DNA from: Allodiplogaster sudhausi
Lineage: Eukaryota; Nematoda; Chromadorea; Rhabditida; Diplogasteridae
NCBI GenBank assembly: GCA_945643635.1
Contig: CALZFC010000010.1
Location: 2,308,501-2,372,500 of the forward strand
Length of the DNA: 64,000 nucleotides
Reading direction: 5' to 3'
In this document: piece after piece, positions 21,840 through 34,360 of the stretch
How the letters are laid out: the number at the start of each line of letters is the position of its first letter
How positions within the stretch are numbered: the stretch's first letter is position 1
Notes under the pieces: model-generated
The model's database searches: none
What the model was told of the DNA's origin: nothing
Seen by the model: the letters and a program-made list of their open reading frames with translations, nothing else
Position numbers and translations under genes: made by a program

Positions 21840-22780
21840 ATTCAGCAGAAATGACAACCATGGATGAGGGGATTGGAGTCATTTCTTCCAACGGTTCCGA
21901 AATCAGCAGACACGGCCTCGACCGCCGGACAAGGAGCGACATCACCGTGGCCTGCCTGCGACTTCTGCGATCTCAAAGGTCGTATGATGAGAGGCGTACA
22001 AGCAAAGAACGGATCGCGAAGGATGCGAAGATCAGAGTCTACCACTTACAATTAGAGAAGAAGGAAGACGGAGAGACGAGAGGAGATTCAGCAGTTGGCA
22101 GTGCTCAAAACGAGGCGTCCAATGTTGTCTCTTCATCGATATCGTTTTTAGTTATTTCTGAGAATAAAATTTTTCCATGACACGACTTCTTTGCTTCAGT
22201 TGTCCCTTATTTTGTAAAAAAAAAATTGGCTCAGCTAACAATTTCTCAAGCCGGAAGTGTCGGCTAATCATCAAAAAGAAAGAAAAAAAAACAAGAAATA
22301 GTGAAAGAAAGAACAAGCGACAATTCCTTTTCTCATCCAATGTGAAGCACATGATTCACCATCTTTCCCTTTCCTGCTCTCCAAATGATTCACCTGCTTC
22401 TCTCATTTTTTTTTTGCTTCAAAACAGACATTTAAGGGAAACATGCATAGATGCTCGCCATTTATGATTTATTCTTTCTCCAATTTTCTTGTTCGTATTT
22501 GAAAGGTTCATTCACCCTTGTTAAGAGCATCCTACTCGTTGCACAACAATTACCCCTGTTAATCTTGACTTTGTCACGTATCCCACCTGTTTCCATCATG
22601 AACGGATATTTTGAAGCAAAACCATTTTTTGGCACATTTCTTTTAAATGTTATAATAATAGAAACTGTTGTGTCCTTCCCAGAGAGGGACACAGAGGAGA
22701 GTGTTTTGACCGGAGGTTTACTAGTTAAAAGAGGGAAGACAGAAGGTTGAAGGCAAAGAGAGAAAATGAAGTTGATATAA
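21840..22780. repeat. Duplicated intergenic block (21.85 kb copy)
   Basis: Contains the GAAATGACAACCATGGA block start, the shared GAAGAAGGAAGACGGAGAGACGAGAGG stretch, and at about 22.44-22.80 kb a second conserved block (AACAATTACCCCTGTTAATC ...) also found at 31.75-32.10 and 44.45-44.70 kb. No conserved ORF. Confidence 0.65.
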
Positions 22781-23046
22781 GGAGCGAAGTAAAGTGAGGG
22801 ATCACCGGAGGACATCTGCTGAGGTTACTTTCCCATGTCCTCCCTCTCACTCTCCTTCCTGGGCTCACTATTCTCCTGCTCTCTCCTCCTCTCACTTTTT
22901 CTTTAAATCGTTCCTCTCTCTCTCCTGTTTCACTTTCTCTCACCTTTTTTTTCTGCTACCTACACTTTTATCGCTCTTCGTTTGCTCTTTCAATTTTACT
23001 ATTCCTTTCCACTCTTTCTTTTCTATTTGCCAAGAACTTTACTTAA

Positions 23047-23285
23047 AGGAAGTATCCGACGAATATTTATAGAGTAGAATCTGTTTGAAAGCGCGCGTTC
23101 ATAAAGTTGCCTGTCGCTCAGTCGAGAGAGCATATGAAAAAGGAGGGCGACTCTGACCTACCGTAGCTAATTTTCTACCCGCCTGTTTTCACTTAACTAT
23201 TTCTCAGAAAGTAATGAAAGAAAATCGCTTAAACTTTCTGAGTATATGTTTTAGGCCATGATTAATTATTCCCCGGATATCTCCT
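23047..23285. mobile_element. TTAA-flanked MITE, copy 1
   Basis: Begins AGGAAGTATCCGACGAATA and ends with the matching inverted TATTCCCCGGATATCTCCT, flanked by TTAA at 23043-23046 and 23286-23289. A sibling copy is at 34361-34638. A TTAA duplication suggests a piggyBac-type origin; a TA duplication with TTAAAGGA termini is the alternative. Confidence 0.75.
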
Positions 23286-23394
23286 TTAATTTTACTACTC
23301 CTTAATTTCTAGTTCCCTTTCTTTTCTTCTTTCCCTGTCTTCCAGTTCTCATTTTTGCACGAGAATTGTTATTAATCTTATTGTTAGACGCCCA

Positions 23395-23540
23395 GAGCCG
23401 GTAACGGCCCGGCCCGGCCCGGGCCGGCCCGCGGGCCGGGCCGGCCCGCGGGCCGGGCCGGCCCAATTTCCCAGGGCCCCGGGCCGGGCCGGGCCCAAAA
23501 AATGTGGGCCGGCCCGCAGGCCCGTTTGGGCCCGATAAGG
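23395..23540. repeat. GC-rich palindromic block
   Basis: Dense GGGCCGGCCC/CGCGGGCC palindromes in otherwise AT-rich DNA, including the GGGCCCAAAAAATGTGGGCC stretch shared with the 13.6-kb MITE. Clear termini were not found. Probably a decayed relative of that element. Confidence 0.6.
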
Positions 23541-23998
23541 ACACGAGCGCTTCGCGCTGCCGCAAATTTCACTAAAATTTGTAGATGAAAGTTATTGGGT
23601 AAATTGCTGACAAACTGAAAGTTCCATTTCCGATTTGTGGCTGCAAAACTCACGAAACATTAAACTTCTGTGCAAGGAAATTTAAACCTTCCCTTAAAAA
23701 GGTAAAAACGTTGGCACAAAAAAGAAAATCATTTTTTTTGCAACGCAAGCTATTGAATTTTCTATATTACTTTATCTGGTTCGAATAAAAATCATGTGAT
23801 ACGATAAATATAAAAATAAAACAGAAGTTCACTTTTATCCGTTCTTGGATCAATCGACAATGAACAGTGGGAAGGATGCCGACCGAATTCGGCATGAAAG
23901 AATGATGAGAATGAGAGATTTCCAAGACGGCAAAGGAGAAATTTTAAATGTGGCAACTGAAAATTTAGCTGAAAATTTTGAAGAAGAAAAAAACTGAA

Positions 23999-24204
23999 TC
24001 ACAGTACAAGCTCGGTTGCGTTGCACGTTGAAGGATGGCCATAGAGAGTTCCTTCTGGCGGACACTTTTTGAGTGAATGCAGCTTCCAACCGATTCGACA
24101 GTCTTGTTGCTTGGCATCGGCTGTCCAGAAGGATATGAGATTCTGTGACTTTCCTAGCAACCCCACCCACCTCCCATGAAGTTGCGAGGCCATGGTCACA
24201 TCTT

Positions 24205-24245
<41 letters not shown>

Positions 24246-24698
24246 GGGAATAGAAGTGTGAGACGAGAAGATGATGCGTGAGAGAAGTATGTTTGAGAGA
24301 TGGAAAGACCGTCGCTGGAAGAGTAATGCAAGTGATCAAGTGAAGTGATAGAAGTTTAGAAGCAATATGGAATGGGCACGACTCAACTAGGTTTCTATTC
24401 TATTTAGAGCAAGAGCGTCAATCTAGATACTGACTAATGAAAGTTATTATATTAAAGACTTGCCACATACATATAACAACAAACTACAATGCTTAACTCA
24501 CAGAGTCATTTAAAAATAAATGTAGATACTCACTCTCTGCGTAGCATAAGGTAAAATCAAATTAGCAAAATCAACATATTGCGAAGATCTCAGAACGCTA
24601 GAGCCGCCCGGCATATAAGGAAGAGGAGGAGTGCAACCTCTGGGATGAATGAGATTGAAAGTCCAAACAAAGCACCGCCAAACGAGCCTGTCGCACTC
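23999..24698 (-). pseudogene. Two-exon orphan gene fragment, unknown family
   Basis: Exon 24698-24530 follows a CTGAG acceptor and reads ECDRLVWRCFVWTFNLIHPR, then LPYMPGGSSVL and DFANLILPYATQ. Exon 24201-23999 reads VTMASQLHGRWVGLLGKS, FWTADAKQQDCRIGW and ends at TGA 24001-23999 after CNATELVL. The two join in phase (A|gtatct to ag|AT). The fragment has six Cys and looks extracellular. No start exon is found to the right, where the duplicated cluster-promoter block begins, so it seems to have been cut off by a cluster duplication. A (GA)n run sits in the intron at 24206-24241. I do not recognise the family. Confidence 0.35.
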
Positions 24699-25155
24699 CT
24701 CAGGGTACTTTGCTTAATAAATGTATAATACAAATTTATATCTTGTTTTAAGTGTTTAAATAATTGGAAAAAATATTATGAATTTATCTCTAAGACAAAT
24801 TATACCAATCATTAGCATAGTCTTGAAGACAACAATATAAAAAATAGAGCTTGGATCAATGGACTTTTAAAAAGACAATGAAAAGGAGTCCCCGTCCACC
24901 GAGTTCGCAGTGGAAGAATGACGAAAATGTATGATTTCAAATATTACCAAGGGGAAATTAAAATCTGAAGGGTGTGCAAAATAAAAAGCAACATTTTCAG
25001 GCAAAATTTGCAAAATAAAAGTTTACTACGTGGTTTTTGGGAAGATTGCTGCTTAACTGGAACTTCTGACAGTTCACAAAGTAACGGAGAATTGAACTTT
25101 CCGCGCTGCATACCTCATTATGCGGAAAATGGAGCTCTAAAGTGCATTTATGCAG

Positions 25156-25191
25156 TATAAAAGTAGCTGATTTGTCCATTTACTCGTCATT
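25156..25191 (+). promoter_or_regulatory. Predicted core promoter of cluster gene 3
   Basis: TATAAAAG at 25156 is followed 31 bp later by TCATTC in the conserved block TCCATTTACTCGTCATTCTT. The same pair with the same spacing occurs at 40910 before gene 6. The distance to the ATG is about 640 bp, filled by a pyrimidine-rich leader, which fits an outron or a 5' UTR intron ending at the AG 25781-25782. Confidence 0.6.
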
Positions 25192-25796
25192 CTTCCTTTT
25201 GTTCTCCTCGAGAGATCACCGGAAGACATCTGCTGAGGTTTACTATCCCCTATCCACCCTCTCACCATTCTCCCTTTCATTTTCCACAGTCTCTCATTTC
25301 CCTTTCCTCCCACTCACTATTTCACTTTTCTCCTCCTCCTCACTTTCTCTTTCCGTCTTTCCTTATCTGTCGTTCTCGACTTTTTTCACTCTTCGCTCTT
25401 CTCCCTTTCTCTCGATTTCCCCTTCCTTTCACCCACCTTTTACTCACTCTTCGTTTTCCCTCTCTTTTCATTTCACCCATCCCTTCCGCTCTTCCTATTC
25501 TCTTTTCTTAGCACTTTCCTACTCCTCAATTTCTCTTTCTCCTTCTTTTCCTCCTTCACTGTCTTCCAGTTCTCATTTTGCAGATCGTAATAAAGTCTAT
25601 TTTAGCGCTTTCTTTGCATCATTGTTTTCTCCGCCACATCCGAATCTCTTTCAATAGTAAAAATCGCATCCAATCCCTTGATTTGTTTTTACTTCATATA
25701 AGTGTTCGAAAACAATCCTAACAGTGTTTCCCTTGAAATCTTCATAGTGCTTGACTATCAACAAAGTTCCCATTTTTTGCAGTACAATCTGTCGGA

Positions 25797-28700
25797 ATGC
25801 GTCCTCACTTCCCACTTCTGATCCTTTCTCTTCTTCTCTTCCTGCCAGCAGTTCGAGCGCCAGAGTTCGCAGTGAGATTTCAAATTACTCATGCTCTCTT
25901 GCGCGCGTGTTATTTTCACGCCGCGGACTGCGATATAGCAGACGAGAATGAGAGTGAGTACTCACAGGGCAGACGCGGGAATTCGAACCAGCATTTAATA
26001 TCATTCGGTAATTATCCTCCTTTAAGGACATTATCTGCGACAACTATGAACGATGCTACGATTACTCTGTCGACCCACTCAGCCGTCATGCCAATCATAC
26101 TTCAGTTGGCTGTTCGGACAAAATGGGATCGCAGTTCAAGGAAAGCTGTCGCATGGTTGGTTGTTTATGGTAAAACTGTAAAAAAAACATTGAACATGAA
26201 ATTAAATTGCAGATCGAGCCTTTCGTCCTCTCTAAGCCGGTGTTCGAGTGCTTCTGCAATCGTCCTGACCTTTGCAACGATCTGGATTGGGTCTGTTGAT
26301 GCATTCCACGCAGTAGCACATTTTAACCTGCACTCATACGTTCAAGTGCAATAATTTGATAACCTGGCGACTTTCCGAACTGTGTATGACGACGAGCAAT
26401 GACTTCTTTTCGGAGAGTACTATACATATGTTTCTTTTTATTTTCAATTTTGTTCAGTATCCGGACAGGAAGGTCCATTGGTATGACACAAGCCTCAAGC
26501 TATTAGCGGAATTCGAGAAAGCACAAGTAAGTTTGTGTTGTAAAATTGAATATATGTACGTTCAGAATAAAAAAAAATAAAGCAATATAATATCGGTTCC
26601 AGTACTACTGCTTGAACGGCGCTTCCAAGGACATCTGTCCGGCTTCCTCCTTCTGCCATTCCAAGATCTCCTTCGACCAACTCAGCCGCTACCCGGCCAA
26701 TGACACTGGATTTGGCTGCGTGGACAAGTTGCCGGAGGATGGACTCGAAGACGGATGTCGCTAGGTTAAAAACACGGGCCTCCACAAACTATGTATCATC
26801 TTTGGCTGTCGTTCTCTCGAAATTCACAGTGTTCAACAATATTTCAATAAATCTTCCTTTTGTAAGCGCGTTACAGAAATAGGCCATTTGCTTATTTTGG
26901 CAAAGCACGGCCACTTTGCAATTAAAACAAACAAAAAAACATCAACAGCATGCTTAAATAGAACAGCTGCTTGAATACATTCCACGTAAACATTCAAAAA
27001 AATATTATTGAACACGCTCGCTTATATATCACAAAAAGCAATCCTGACGCGCAAGTTCTAAAGTCTTCAAGCCACACGCGTTGCGGTCTCTTTGGTCGCG
27101 TCAAGGCCCGGCCATTTTAGCACTGACGCTAAGGACCGCTTTTACACTTCATAAATGACTGTGTAAAATATAAATTTTTTATTAGTTAGAATGGAACATT
27201 CATTATGTTACCATAAATATTCACAACTAACGTAGCTGAAAAAAGGAATGTTTGCAGGCGGAGTCTTTCTCATTTTCCGAACCGGTGTTTGAGTGTTTCT
27301 GCACTAGCGAGACTGGCCACGCTTGCAACTACTTGACTGAGGTCTTTAGTACTATTCTCGCAATATTTATTATCGCTTTGTCGTTGTAAAATTACTACTT
27401 CTTTTCACTTTAAGGCGACTAATATCAACCGAAGGGACAACTGGTTCCGCATGAGCTCCGAACTGTTAAAGGAAGCCGAGGAGGCGCGCACTACGACGGC
27501 CGATCCCACTGTTGGCATCTATTATAAAAAACCTGACATGCCAGCAATGTCACCAGATTTGGATTTATATACGTATTTATATGTAAATTCGGTGATATTT
27601 TGGGCAGGGGACATTGACCCAAGGAGCGATCCAGGGACTCCGCTCTCTTGGAGACCATGGTGAATGAGATCAGTAGTATCAGAGAACGCAATCCACGAGT
27701 ATTGCAGTGCAAATTTTCTTTTGCTATGCCGGAAGCATCGTCGTACAAAATATATTATTTTATTATTAATTACAGCGCTACTGCCAGAATCACTCCTCTC
27801 GGCTTGTCTGCTCCACTTCCTCCTTCTGCCACTCTAAAATCTTCGTCGACCCGCTCAGCCGTTACCAGAACAATCACACTGGATTTGGCTGTGTGGAAAA
27901 GCTGCCGGAGGAGAGTCCCAGGGACGGATGTCGTAAGGTTATTATATTTATTTTTTTTAAGAAAGTTTTTTTTTTAGTTTCTATTATATAGCTGGAGCCT
28001 TTCATCCTCTCCAAACCGGTATTCGAGTGCTTCTGCCCAAGCGAGATTGGCCACGCGTGCAACAACTTGGATGAGGTCTGCTTACCTATGTTCTAAAACA
28101 CTGCAGGATATCACAGATATGAATACCTAATAAAATGTGCATTAATTACATAACCAGGCGATACTCCGTTATAAAATTATTTGAGTCCATGAATACGGAG
28201 CGGAAGGACAGCTGGTATCGCCAAGGCCTCAAGCTGCTAACGGAACTTGAGAAGGCGCAAACTACTCCCGCTCCGCCCACAACAACAGCCGACCGTAATG
28301 TCAGAGTGCTTTTTTTTAAATTTAAACAGTTAAAAAATTAAAATTTCGCTAGTAGTCTTCATTACATGTCTAACGTTGAAAAGTTTAGAAACGACAAATA
28401 ATGAAATCATTTTCCATTGCAGCACTACTTCCTCAACGGCTCCTCTTTCATTGCCTGCCCCGTTTCCTCCTTCTGTCACTCCAAGATCTTCATTGATCCG
28501 GCCAGCCGCTACCAGAATAATCACACTGGAGATGGATGTGTGGAAAAGTTGCCGGAGGAAGGTCTCGAGGACGGATGTCGCAAGGTTATGTTTATTATTG
28601 CATTTATTAAGTTTTTAATATATTAAAATTCGATTAAATTATATTTCTAAATGATGAATGAATATATATTCAGGTGGAGCCTTTCATCCTCTCCAGCCCG

Positions 28701-29753
28701 GCCTTCGAGTGCTTCTGCTCTAGCAAGATCGGATACGCCTGCAACAACTTGAATGAGGTCCGAAGTAACTAAACAAGTACTCGATTACTGATCTTACATG
28801 ACAAATAAGAAAACAAATTCTGAGACTAAATTGTATTGTCCTGTTTGTTTGTAGCCTAACAACATGCAGCGGAGGGACAAATGGTATTGCATGAGCCTCA
28901 AACTGCTAACGGAAGTGGAGGAAGCGCAAACTACTCCCGCACCGCCCACAACCACAGTCGATCCGGATGTCGGATTGATTTATTACTAAAATAGAATCAT
29001 GTGTTTATATGCCTTTATTCGTATACCTTAAAGTAATTGATGTGGTAATCGATGCGATAAAATTATACTGAAATGTAGTATTTAACGAATAGTTAGCACG
29101 TTTATTATTGTTGAATAATAATTACATAAAAATTTCAAATTTCTTTTATTTCCAGCACCGCTGCCTGAAGGATGCCGCTCCTCCCGTGGCCTGCAATGGC
29201 TCCTCCTTCTGCCACTCCCAGATCTCCTACAACCCGAACAGCCTCCAGCCTACAAAGCGAACCGACTTTGGCTGTGTGGAGTCACTCCCCGACGAGACAC
29301 TCAGCGACCATTGCCGCAAGGTATTTAAATAATAATTCCCTGAAATATGTATTTAAAAATAACAATTACAAATTCTACTATAAGCTATTAATATATTTAT
29401 TAATTTAATTACAGGTTGAACATTTCAACGTTTCGGACGCAATTTTCGAGTGTTTCTGCCCGAGCGAAATCGGCCGCGCCTACAATGCACTGGAAGAGGT
29501 AGAAACAAGTGCCTTTGCCAACTCTTTTTCATACGAGACAAGTTGAGAGTATTAAAAATAAAGTAAATTCATAGGTTTCTGGATTTAGGCTATGAACTCT
29601 GAGCGGAAGGCGAACTGGGAACGCGAGGGCGGGAAGATGCTCTTGGCTGTCAAGGAAGAACTTATCAAGGCAGAGGCAATCGATACATATAAGAAGTCAC
29701 AAACTACAGCCCCTCCGCCCACAACCATGGCTGATCCGAATGTCAGAGCGTAA
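25797..29753 (+). pseudogene. Cluster gene 3: five-module secreted protein with an in-frame stop
   Basis: Signal exon 25797-25871 (MRPHFPLLILSLLLFLPAVR). A exons: 26027-26155 (truncated, lacks the first Cys), 26603-26764, 27776-27937, 28423-28584, 29156-29320. B: 26213-26290, 27258-27341, 27992-28075, 28674-28757, 29415-29498. C: 26458-26526, 27415-27510, 28186-28299, 28855-28968, 29589-29753 (NVRA then TAA). A2 ends CGC TAG where paralogs have CGC AAG, a stop at the exon's last codon (26762-26764). A4 has its first Cys changed to Phe (HYFLNG) and B5 its last Cys to Tyr. A MITE end supplies the A1 acceptor. Modules align one-to-one with genes 1 and 5. Either a pseudogene or a gene using phase-0 skipping of A2. 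Confidence 0.72.
25872..26021. mobile_element. 5'-truncated TTAA-type MITE abutting exon A1 of gene 3
   Basis: Shares GAATGAGAGTG, ACTCACAGGG/ATCACAGGG and AATTCGAACC in order with the complete copy at 33265-33454. The right end CCTCCT is followed by TTAA (26022-26025). This TTAA plus the next G forms the TTTAAG acceptor of exon A1. The left end has been lost or fused to the signal exon. Confidence 0.6.
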
Positions 29754-30070
29754 AGATCATTAAGCAAATTTACTGGCAACGTTAGAGGAACCAGTTTCAT
29801 GTCCAAATGTGCCAAAACTAGTAGACAGTGAAGATGAAATATTCAGACGACTTCCGGCTCTTGCAACGCGTTCTTCCTCAGTAGCCCTTCCCGACTGGTG
29901 CTTCTCCTTCTGGCTGGCCCCGTCATCTCTCTTTCGTTCTGGCCCACCGAATAGGCAATCCCCACTATAATTCTGGATAAATGTTTTAGTTTTGACTTAG
30001 ATCTTGTCGATCTCTCGCATTGGCGTGTCATCGCACATGTGTGTAATAATATTTGGAGGAAAAAAAATGG

Positions 30071-30860
30071 CTAAAAGCGAAAGCTTTGGCCTCTGATGTT
30101 TGATTCACAGAAATGGTCGCAAAAAAGTGGCATTACTTTCAATTAAAAAGCAGCTAAGCATAAAATATGTCATAATTTACAACGGTCAGCACAAACACTT
30201 TTGTTGTAGAAATTTTCCAGGATATTTCATTTAAATAATTGTCTGGGAAGAGCGCTGATAAAAATAAATAAACTTCTAACCCCACTTTGTAGCTACGAAG
30301 CTTACGAAACAAGTATATACAAGTACTCGCAAAAGGAAAGCGCAAAGTTCGATCAGTTTTCTTTTAATTACGAAATACATGTACTCTAACCTCAACCATC
30401 TTTCTCTCTCGATCCTCCCTCCCAAGCGCGTCATTCTATCAATCTTTTTTTTGCTCATGCAGATGAAGATTTTGGTGAAATGCAACGAGATGTCATCAAG
30501 TGGCAATAAAATTTTCAGGAATGCCGTAGTGCGACGCACAAAATCACAAGCAAAGATCTGCTGTGCTCACTGATGAAGTTAATCATGTTTGAGGAGCAAG
30601 CGAATGCGATGAAGGCTCCGCTCGGAGGCACAAGAGTAGCACAGGAGCAGCCTCGTTAGCAGTACCAACAACATTCAATCAGGAGAAATGACAACCTGTT
30701 ATGGAGGTAATTGGAGTCATTCCTTCCAATCGTTCCGGAATCAGCAGACATCACCTTGAATGCCTGCGACTTTTGCGTTCTCACTCAGAGCAGAAGGAAG
30801 ACGGAGAGACGAGAGGAGGGTCGGTAGCTGGCAAGGCTCAAGACAAGACGTCGATACCGT
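30071..30860. repeat. Dispersed repeat copy 2 and duplicated intergenic block
   Basis: 30071-30285 is the second copy of the 10045-10260 repeat. 30680-30860 is the intergenic block (AGGAGAAATGACAACC ... GAAGACGGAGAGACGAGAGG). At 30660-30672 TAGCAGTACC provides the unoccupied version of the site into which P2-element copy 2 inserted. Confidence 0.65.
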
Positions 30861-31367
30861 TTTCGGTTACTTCTCGGTTACAATGACAATCGAATTTTTC
30901 ATGACTCGACCGCATTGCTTTACTTGTACCATTTTTTGTTGTTGCAAAAAATGTTCTCAGCTAACAATTTCTCAAACCGGAAGTGGCGGCATATCATCGA
31001 AAAGAAGAAAGAGAGAAATATCAAGCGACTGTTCCTTTTCTCATTCACTGTCAACCAAATGACTCACCCCCCACCTTTCCTTTTCCGCTTTTCTTCCAAC
31101 TGATTCACCTGCTTCTCTCGTTCTTTCCAAACAAGCATTTAAGGACGAGAAGCATATGTAGATAGATGCCAGACATTTTTATCATCCTTTCATAGCCTTG
31201 TTCATGCTTAAGTCGTTTTAGAGTGCGATAAAGAGTCTATAAGAACCTTCCAAACTTATTTCAAGAAATTCAAAAAAGTTATCGTAACAGTTTCTAAAAA
31301 CCCTCAAATTTTCGAGTATGCTTGACAATTAACAAATCTCCACATTCTTGCCGTGGAATCGGCCTCA

Positions 31368-31750
31368 ATGCGACTCCTCATTCTTCTTCTGCTTCTCTCT
31401 GTTCCTCTCTTCCTGCCACGCGGACTCGCTAAAGGGATGTGCTGTTTCTCTCCACCCAGTTGAACATTAAAACCTGCACTCATAGGTCCAGTGCAATAGT
31501 TTGATAGCCTAGCGACTCGGAATATGCTGGAATATTCCTATCAATACGGATTGAAAATACGAGCCAGTGACGTGTATTACGTGTTTCTTTTTGTTTTAAA
31601 TTTCTTTCAGCCTCTGACCGGCGAGCAGTGGGGCGATTACTTCGACGACGACGACGATTTCCTTGAGGAGGTACAAGTTTGTGCTATAAAATTAGACAAT
31701 TTTTAGAATTCTATCGGTTCCAGTACGTCTGCTTGAACGGCACGTGTCTG
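31368..31750 (+). pseudogene. Cluster gene 4 relic
   Basis: Signal exon at 31368 (MRLLILLLLLSVPLFLPRG...) still open to a stop after about 30 codons. Sequence matching the usual B-C intron follows directly, so exons A and B are gone. A divergent C-like exon at about 31610-31676 reads PLTGEQWGDYFDDDDD, and an A exon start (CLNG) at about 31727 breaks off into intergenic block sequence. The leader acceptor CTTGCAG is also mutated (CTTGCCG). Non-functional. Confidence 0.7.
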
Positions 31751-33264
31751 AAACGCTTTTCGCCCATATCTAAGCGCCATCCTACAAGTTACACAACAAT
31801 TACTCCTTTTAATCTTGATTTTATCATGTACTTAAAAGTTTGAGATACCCTTGTTTCACTTGATGGGATCTTTTGAGGCAAATACACCTTGTTTCGCCGA
31901 TATCTTTTAAATGTTATAATAATAGAAACTGTTGTGATCTTCGGAGAAAGGAACAGAGAGTAGAATATGTGGACCGGGAGCTAGGTTTATTCTCGAGAAG
32001 GGAGAAGACCGACGGTTGAAGGGTAAGAGGTAGATACAAGAATCGAAGTAAAGTTAGCTCGGGGGATAGAGGTTCCCTTCGAGGAATCACCGGAGGACAT
32101 CTGAACTTTACCCTGTTCCCCTCGCGCTTCCTCTTCCTCCTCGGCTCACTGTTCTCCCCCTCTCTCCTCCCTCTCACTTTCTCTTTCAATCTTTGCTTAA
32201 TTCTCTCTCTCTCTCACTTCTATTTACATACCTTCACCGTCTCGCTCTCATCCCCTTTCTGTCACTCTCTGCTACCTACACTTTTATCGTTCTTCGCTTT
32301 CTCTTTTAATTTTGCCATTCCCTTCGACTCTTTCGTTTCTCTTTTCCAAGCACTGTACTTAGGCTAGCTTAACGACTCCTTAATTTCCCTTTCTCCTTCT
32401 TTTACCCTTTCCTGTCTTCCAGTTCTCATTTATGACAAAACTTGCCTTAATGTTTGATGCCTCTGATTCCTCTGAAACCCATTTGAAGTTCTCTAAACAT
32501 TGAACTTATGTGCCATTAAATTCATCACTTTCAACGTAGGTTACATGAACATTTGAAACGGTTTATTTGCAGTTATATAAAACAATAATTATCTTCACGA
32601 ACAAATTAATTCACGTTAGAACCTTCTCAATAAGAAAAAATCCTCATCCAATAGAACGTTTCTAAAACTATCCTAACGGTTCCCCTTAAAATTTCCTGTG
32701 TGATTGGCCATTAACGAATTTCTCTCATTTCTTGCAGTGCCATCTGCCGGAATGCGTCTCGTCTTCACTCTTTTGCTCCTTTCTCTTCCTCTCTTCTTGC
32801 CACTCGCCGTTGCAGTTAGTTGGATGAGAAAAACACAACTTTTTCGGAGTGAATGTGGTGCAGGTAATGAATTTGATTTGCTTAAAATGAGACAATACCG
32901 AAGTATGCACGTCGAAAATATTAAAATGGGAGAGGAATTTACGTGAAAATAGTGACAGTGGAATCCATGGTAAATCAGTCTCGTCTTCCCTCTTCTTCTC
33001 TTCCTGTCATTCGGATTTGCCGATGAAATTAAAGTTAATAAACTCGAATAACTAAATTACTCTGCATTACAGGAAAGTTGCAAGGACGGCTCTGATATTA
33101 TTGTATGCCCTGATGATTCCGTCTGCCGTATGAAGATCACCTTCGACCCGCTCAGCCGCCAACCGGTCAATTATACCGCATTTGGCTGTGCGAACAATGT
33201 GCCGAAGGATATTGGGGACGACGGATGTCGCCCGGTAAATTTTTGGGGTTCAAAGGCTATTTAA

Positions 33265-33454
33265 AGGAGGGCGATCATCGAAAAATTATGTGATATTTCA
33301 AAATGGCGCGGCCCTTCGCACACTCTCATTCGCGCATGCAATTTTCATGCAGCCCGTTTAGGCGACCTGCGAAATAGCACGTGGGAATGAGAGTGTGGAA
33401 TCACAGGGTAGACCCGGCAATTCGAACCTGAATTAAATATTTTTCGGTGCTCCT
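33265..33454. mobile_element. TTAA-flanked MITE in the A1-B1 intron of gene 5
   Basis: TTAA at 33261-33264 and 33455-33458. Termini AGGAG...CTCCT with partly matching ends (CGAAAAAT inside both). The interior has an inverted CTCTCATTC/GAATGAGAG pair. The same family is at 25872-26021. Confidence 0.65.
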
Positions 33455-34073
33455 TTAAACACAAAATCAATTGCAGCTGGATACCTTCGCCCTTTCTAAA
33501 CCCGTTTTCGAGTGCTTCTGCAAATCACCCTACAACTCCTTTCACCGTGGTGTTTGCAACATGGTGAATGGGGTATGTTGATGTTACGCTAACAGAAGAG
33601 CTGCGCTTTTCTGCTCATTTTCATTGCCTGGCGACTTTACCGAATATGCCAGTTGATGAGCAATTGGATCTTTCGGAAAAACTGCAACGAATGGTTTTTT
33701 ATATTAATATAAATTGTTCAAGAAAACAATTTTTAAGAGGATCGTGCGAACTAACAATTGGAATCGCAACAGCCTCAAACTACTAACGGAATTTGAGGAT
33801 GCGCAAGTTTGTTCAAGAAAAAACAAAACAGATGTTCAGAGAAATGGAGTAACTTTGCATCGGTTATAGCACTACTGCCTGAACGGCTCTTCCAAGGACA
33901 TCTGCCCGGCTTCCTCCTTCTGCCATGCCAAGATCTTCTTCGACCCGCTCAGCCGCTACTTTGCCAACCACACTGGATTTGGTTGCGTGGACAAGTTCCC
34001 GGAGGAGAGTCCCAAGGACGGATGTCGCAAGGTTAAACACGGGCCTCCACATACTATCCACTATATATTTGAA

Positions 34074-34153
34074 CAAATATATTTGAACAGGCTGAATATC
34101 AAAAGAGTGACAGCTGTCACCCTTTTGATATTCAGCCTGTTCAAATATATTTA
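34074..34153. repeat. Near-perfect palindrome, about 40-bp arms, no loop
   Basis: Centred at CAG|CTG (34113/34114). The right arm CTGTCACCCTTTTGATATTC... mirrors the left with one mismatch through CAGCCTGTTCAAATATATTT. It is in the A2-B2 intron of gene 5 and absent from the equivalent introns of genes 1 and 3. Confidence 0.85.
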
Positions 34154-34360
34154 AATATATATTTTTTAAGCTTTGGACTGAAAATTGCTAGTTGCCTATG
34201 TTGGTATAGTGTATGACGAATTACAATTCAAGCACAAAGACAGTGTTTAAATAGATCAGCGGCAGAAATTTTCAAATCGGAGTAGGAACGCAACGCGTTC
34301 TTCACGCGCTAGAACATGTATTGGGGTCTCTTAGGACACATCGCGGAACGATCATATTAA

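Noticed and set aside
25797..26354. One continuous 185-codon ORF from the gene 3 signal peptide
   Set aside because: It reads through the MITE and then through exons A1 and B1 in the wrong frame; the Cys pattern appears only when spliced.
32976..33030. A second signal exon in gene 5
   Set aside because: Resembles the family signal sequence (CTTCTTCTCTTCCTGTCATT) but has no ATG in frame; a remnant of local duplication.
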